From Planctomycetota bacterium (GTDB taxonomy: Bacteria > Planctomycetota > Planctomycetia > Pirellulales > PLA5), in contig QEVJ01000005.1 of NCBI GenBank assembly GCA_003576845.1, positions 1-64,000 on the forward strand: a DNA stretch of 64,000 nucleotides, written 5' to 3'. Below are positions 60,860 to 64,000 of this stretch, one piece after another (position 1 is the stretch's first letter; the number at the start of each line of letters is the position of its first letter). Position numbers and translations under genes: made by a program. The notes beneath the pieces were generated by a model, which ran no database searches, had not been told where the DNA came from, and was given only the letters and a program-made list of their open reading frames with translations.

Positions 60860-61311
60860 AGTCGCCTTCCTTCGCGGCGGAAGCGGCACGACGGAGTCGT
60901 GCTCAATTGTTGGGCGGCGTCAATCGTGATTGTCGGATGCCCGGACGCGAGCGGATGACGGGTTTGGCACAAGCTAAGCCTGCGCGAAACCAACGTTGCA
61001 GGTGGAACGATCCAATCGTTCGGAACAAATCGGAGGCGGACAAGGGCTTGCCTGCGAGACCGGTGCGCGGACCCCGTTCAGAGCCGCAGCGCGGTGGTGA
61101 GACGCGGACTGGCGGCCGGGTGCCGGGGCGGTTGTTATGCTTCTCTCGGTGGTTCGGCTTGCTTGCGAAGGGTCGGGGGCCGACCTATGGTTTACCGGTT
61201 TGTAGACCGCCGCGAAAAACCTGTCATAATCGGGGTTTGCGGCGAACCGGGACGACTCACCGGCCGTAAAGGCAAGCTGGCGGTTTTTGGATTCCTACGG
61301 CACTCTCGGGA
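60860..61311. other. 452-bp divergent intergenic region
   Basis: It serves two divergent genes. The right end holds a possible promoter for the MORN-like gene: TTGTAG (61200-61205), 19-base spacer, CATAAT (61225-61230). The spacer is longer than ideal. No gene was recognised. Confidence 0.4.
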
Positions 61312-62223
61312 ATGGCGAATATGTCGGCACGGCACACGATGTTTGGCGTTTGGGCAACGGCGATGCTTTTCGTGGCCGGTTGCGGCACGACCGGCGAGTC
61401 GACGAGCGAATCGGGCGGCGAAGCGACGGGCGACGCGAAGGCGGTCGCGCAAGTGACCGGCGACGGGACCGAGTTCTACCAGTACGTGCCGAAGAAAAAG
61501 AATAAGCCGACGAATCCGGAAATCATCGACGTCAAGCCCGCCAAGGTGGGCGAGCAGAAGTTCACCTATCCGCTCAATTCGCCGGCGCCGGAAGTGATTC
61601 TCGATGCGACGGTGTTCTCCGACAAGTCGATGGTGTTCGATGGCGCGTTCCAGGAATTCCGCAGCGACGGCAAAACGCGGCACGCGATCGGTTCGTTCAA
61701 GAACGACCACCGCGACGGCAAATGGACGTACTTTCATCCCAACGGCAAGGTCGCCAAGGAAGTGAACTACGTCGACGGCCGGCTCGACGGTTCGTGGACG
61801 CACTTCGACGAGAACGGGGTCAAGCTCCTCGACGCAACCTACAAGAACGGCAAGCGGCACGGCACGTGGACGCACTACGGCCCGGCGGACAAGGACGGCA
61901 AGCAAGGCGTGACGCAGACGATGCAGTTCACCGACGGCGTGCTCGACGGGTCGTTCGTTCAGTATTACGCCAACAGCCAGAAGCGGGTCGAACAACGATT
62001 CGTCAAAGGCGTGCCCGAGGGCGTGCAGACGCAGTGGTACCAGGACGGGACGAAGTACGTCGAGAAGTCGTTCGTGGGCGGCAAGCAGAACGGCATCGAG
62101 ACGATCTGGGATGCCAAGGGGAACATCGTGAAGCGCCGCGAATTCCGCGACGGCGCGCCGCTGCGCACGACCGAAGAGGGCAAGACGAGCGAGGCGGCGA
62201 AGACGACGCCGGCGTCGGGGTGA
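61312..62223 (+). CDS. lipoprotein with MORN-variant repeats (YwqK-like)
   Basis: A 303-residue protein with a lipoprotein signal (AMLFVAGC). The mature part has six to seven repeats of about 25 residues with the MORN-variant pattern: GSFKNDHRDGKWTYFHPNGK, NYVDGRLDGSWTHFDENGVK, TYKNGKRHGTWTHYG, FVKGVPEGVQTQWYQDGTKY and FVGGKQNGIETIWDAKGNIV. Annotated relatives are often called YwqK antitoxins, but that role is not supported here; this is likely a surface binding protein. An in-frame ATG at 61321 is an alternative start. Confidence 0.82.
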   Translation: MANMSARHTMFGVWATAMLFVAGCGTTGESTSESGGEATGDAKAVAQVTGDGTEFYQYVPKKKNKPTNPEIIDVKPAKVGEQKFTYPLNSPAPEVILDATVFSDKSMVFDGAFQEFRSDGKTRHAIGSFKNDHRDGKWTYFHPNGKVAKEVNYVDGRLDGSWTHFDENGVKLLDATYKNGKRHGTWTHYGPADKDGKQGVTQTMQFTDGVLDGSFVQYYANSQKRVEQRFVKGVPEGVQTQWYQDGTKYVEKSFVGGKQNGIETIWDAKGNIVKRREFRDGAPLRTTEEGKTSEAAKTTPASG

Positions 62224-62536
62224 TGCGGGAGAATTGTGAATCGAAAATGGTGAATTGAGAATGGTGAACGTTGACCGGCGGCCACGGTTCCGTTCGCAAC
62301 TCACCATTCGCAATTTACCATTCACCATTTCCTGACGACTCCGGTGGGCCTCACTTCGTTCGGTCCACGCTACGAGTCTGCCGAAGCGAGCGATTATTGA
62401 CCGCCGGGGCCTGGCTTGGGTTCCGGCGTTTTTTTGGTTTTGCGGCGGGGGGCAAGCATCGCTCAATGCCGGGGTGTCGGCTACAATTCCCTGACTGGCA
62501 TCGCCCGCACGTTGCCGCGAAACGTTGGAAGGGAAC
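62224..62536. repeat. intergenic region with ATGGTGAA-word inverted repeat
   Basis: Words GAATTGTGAATCG, AAAATGGTGAATTGAG and AATGGTGAA (62228-62272) are partly inverted by CACCATTCGCAATTTACC and ATTCACCATTT (62304-62332). They form an imperfect long hairpin. The rest up to ftsH shows a T-run near 62430 and TACAAT at 62482-62487, a possible -10 element without a clear -35. Confidence 0.6.
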
Positions 62537-64000
62537 ATGGCCGAAGCACCCGAAAAAAAGGACGCCCCACCGTCGGGCGATGCGCCCCCGCAGAGGCCGC
62601 GAATCGGCGCGCCTTCGCTCTGGCTCTTGATCATCATGGGCCTGGTGGTGTTGTTCCTGTATCTCGTCCGCGACGGCGCGCAGCGGGACGAAATCGACTT
62701 CTCGTTCTTCAACGAGCAGCTCTCCAAGAAGAACGTCAAATCGGTCGTCGCGATGGGCACGGGCGGATTGCGGCTCGTCGGCAAGTTCAAGGACCCGCCG
62801 CTCAAACCGGCCGACAAGCTCGAAAAGGGCCAGTCCGTCGAGGACGCCATCAAATATCGCGAGGAGTTCGCGGTCAACCTCCCGCAGTGGGCCGACGGGA
62901 AGAAGGTTCAGGAAGACATACTTGCCAGCGGGGCCGCGTTTCGCGCCGAGGAGGTTACCGACGGAACCGCGATGTACATGTTCGTGTACCTGTTCGTCAC
63001 CATCCTGCTCTTCGCCGGGCTGTGGATGATGTGGCGACGGACGCGGGATCAGTTCATGGGCGGCGGATTCCTGTCCAGCTTCGGCCGCAGTCCCGCCAAA
63101 CGCTACGAGGCGAGCAAAAAGCGGGTGACGTTCAAGGACGTCGCCGGGCTGGAAACCGTCAAGGCCGATTTGCAGGAAATCGTCGACTTCCTCAAGAGCC
63201 CCGAGAAGTTTCACCGGCTCGGCGGGCGGATTCCCAAAGGTGTCCTGCTCAACGGTCCGCCGGGGACGGGCAAGACGCTGCTCGCGCGGGCGATCGCCGG
63301 CGAGGCGGGCGTGCCGTTCTTTTCGATCAGCGGCAGCGAATTCATCCAGATGTTCGTCGGGGTCGGTGCGAGCCGGGTGCGCGATCTGTTCAAAACCGCC
63401 AAGGACGCTGCGCCCTCGATCTTGTTCATCGACGAGATCGACGCCGTCGGCCGCGTGCGCGGGGCGGGTTTGGGCGGCGGGCACGACGAACGCGAGCAAA
63501 CGCTCAATCAAATCTTGAGCGAGATGGATGGCTTCAGCCCCAACGAATCCGTCATCGTCGTCGCCGCGACGAACCGGCCCGACGTGCTCGATCCGGCGCT
63601 GCTCAGACCGGGACGTTTCGATCGGCACATCACCGTCGATCGGCCGAACCGCAAAGGCCGCGAGGCGATTCTCAAGGTGCATACGCGCGATGTGCCGCTG
63701 GCCGACGATGTCGATCTTGACCGGCTCGCGGCGGGGACGGTCGGCCTTACCGGCGCGGACCTCGCCAACCTCGTCAACGAAGCGGCTTTGTGGGCCACGC
63801 GGCAAGGCAAGGATCGCGTCGACATGGAAGACTTCGAGGACGCCCGCGACAAGGTCCTCATGGGCCCGAAGCGCGAAGAGATTCTCGGCGAGCAGGAAAA
63901 GCGGATGACCGCCTATCACGAGTCGGGACATGCGCTCTTGGCGTGGGTCTTGCCGGGCGTCGACGCCGTGCACAAGGTGACGATCATTCCGCGCGGCCGG
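62537..64000 (+). CDS. ftsH: ATP-dependent zinc metalloprotease FtsH (partial, 3' end outside window)
   Basis: The first 488 residues of the membrane-anchored AAA+ protease that degrades misfolded or short-lived membrane proteins. Two transmembrane segments are present ([18 protein letters not shown] and [20 protein letters not shown]). The AAA module follows: Walker A GPPGTGKT (about 240), Walker B ILFIDEID and the second region of homology [18 protein letters not shown]. The zinc site HESGH (about 461-465) is just before the window edge. GGAAGGGA precedes the ATG at 62537. The periplasmic part is normal in size. The frame stays open to the last base. Confidence 0.95.
   Translation, partial: MAEAPEKKDAPPSGDAPPQRPRIGAPSLWLLIIMGLVVLFLYLVRDGAQRDEIDFSFFNEQLSKKNVKSVVAMGTGGLRLVGKFKDPPLKPADKLEKGQSVEDAIKYREEFAVNLPQWADGKKVQEDILASGAAFRAEEVTDGTAMYMFVYLFVTILLFAGLWMMWRRTRDQFMGGGFLSSFGRSPAKRYEASKKRVTFKDVAGLETVKADLQEIVDFLKSPEKFHRLGGRIPKGVLLNGPPGTGKTLLARAIAGEAGVPFFSISGSEFIQMFVGVGASRVRDLFKTAKDAAPSILFIDEIDAVGRVRGAGLGGGHDEREQTLNQILSEMDGFSPNESVIVVAATNRPDVLDPALLRPGRFDRHITVDRPNRKGREAILKVHTRDVPLADDVDLDRLAAGTVGLTGADLANLVNEAALWATRQGKDRVDMEDFEDARDKVLMGPKREEILGEQEKRMTAYHESGHALLAWVLPGVDAVHKVTIIPRGR

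Noticed and set aside
61312-62223. MORN-like protein as a true antitoxin
   Set aside because: The lipoprotein signal places it outside the cytoplasm and there is no neighbouring toxin; the name reflects automated annotation of the YwqK family.

Overview
This 64 kb window is a high-GC bacterial chromosome segment that fits a planctomycete, most likely of the Pirellulales type. That placement is inferred from gene content, not from a marker tree. The supporting content is a PEP-CTERM lectin-like protein, two giant surface proteins with the planctomycete LEPR-XLL-type N-terminal signature and C-terminal dockerin modules, a CRTAC/ASPIC FG-GAP protein, a heme protein with the 'putative heme-binding domain' signature, PQQ-like propellers, CotH/lamin-tail modules and several planctomycete-style small proteins. 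No rRNA, tRNA, CRISPR array, prophage or insertion sequence was recognised.

Layout. 0.1-7 kb: PEP-CTERM protein (-) and FG-GAP/ASPIC lipoprotein (+). 8-12.4 kb: HTH-receiver fusion, MFS transporter, and a moaC/polyprenyl synthase pair with overlapping ends. 12.4-16.9 kb: Rrf2 regulator, cysH with a near-consensus promoter, a small protein, an exported sugar isomerase-like protein and a GspF-like protein. 17-20.6 kb: csrA with an unusual promoter region and C-terminal tail, two exported unknowns and a lipoprotein hydrolase. 20.6-24.4 kb: ispA-dxs-nadK cluster. 24.5-28.3 kb: RTX/dockerin protein built of five super-repeats. 28.5-36 kb: PQQ-like protein, 4'-phosphopantetheinyl transferase, small coiled coil, Rep/UvrD helicase, Uma2, glycosylasparaginase, family 4 uracil-DNA glycosylase. 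36.4-47.3 kb: a 3638-residue CotH/lamin-tail/cadherin-like/dockerin protein. 47.4-50.1 kb: serine hydrolase, small membrane protein, cupin, MazF-type toxin-antitoxin pair. 50.5-55.8 kb: exported thioredoxin-like, HEAT-like and LRR-like proteins followed by an OmpR-type two-component pair. 55.9-64 kb: lexA, heme protein, Cys-rich lipoprotein, exported unknown, MORN-like lipoprotein and the 5' part of ftsH.

Themes. The cell-surface proteome is prominent: two proteins share both ends (LEPR-like N-terminus and dockerin plus a similar Ala/Arg-rich tail). Isoprenoid supply is encoded by ispA and dxs with nadK in one cluster and a second long-chain prenyl synthase elsewhere. DNA maintenance is represented by lexA, a UvrD-like helicase and the uracil-DNA glycosylase.

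The most unusual DNA-level pattern is a set of short-word repeat tracts (for example ATTCGGG, CCCCTGA, CGCCCCTCGCCCCG, AAGGTTC-type) sitting at gene boundaries and in at least three cases translated into protein ends or linkers. There is also a separate set of palindromic REP-like elements. All family assignments were made by eye from motifs; no database search was possible.
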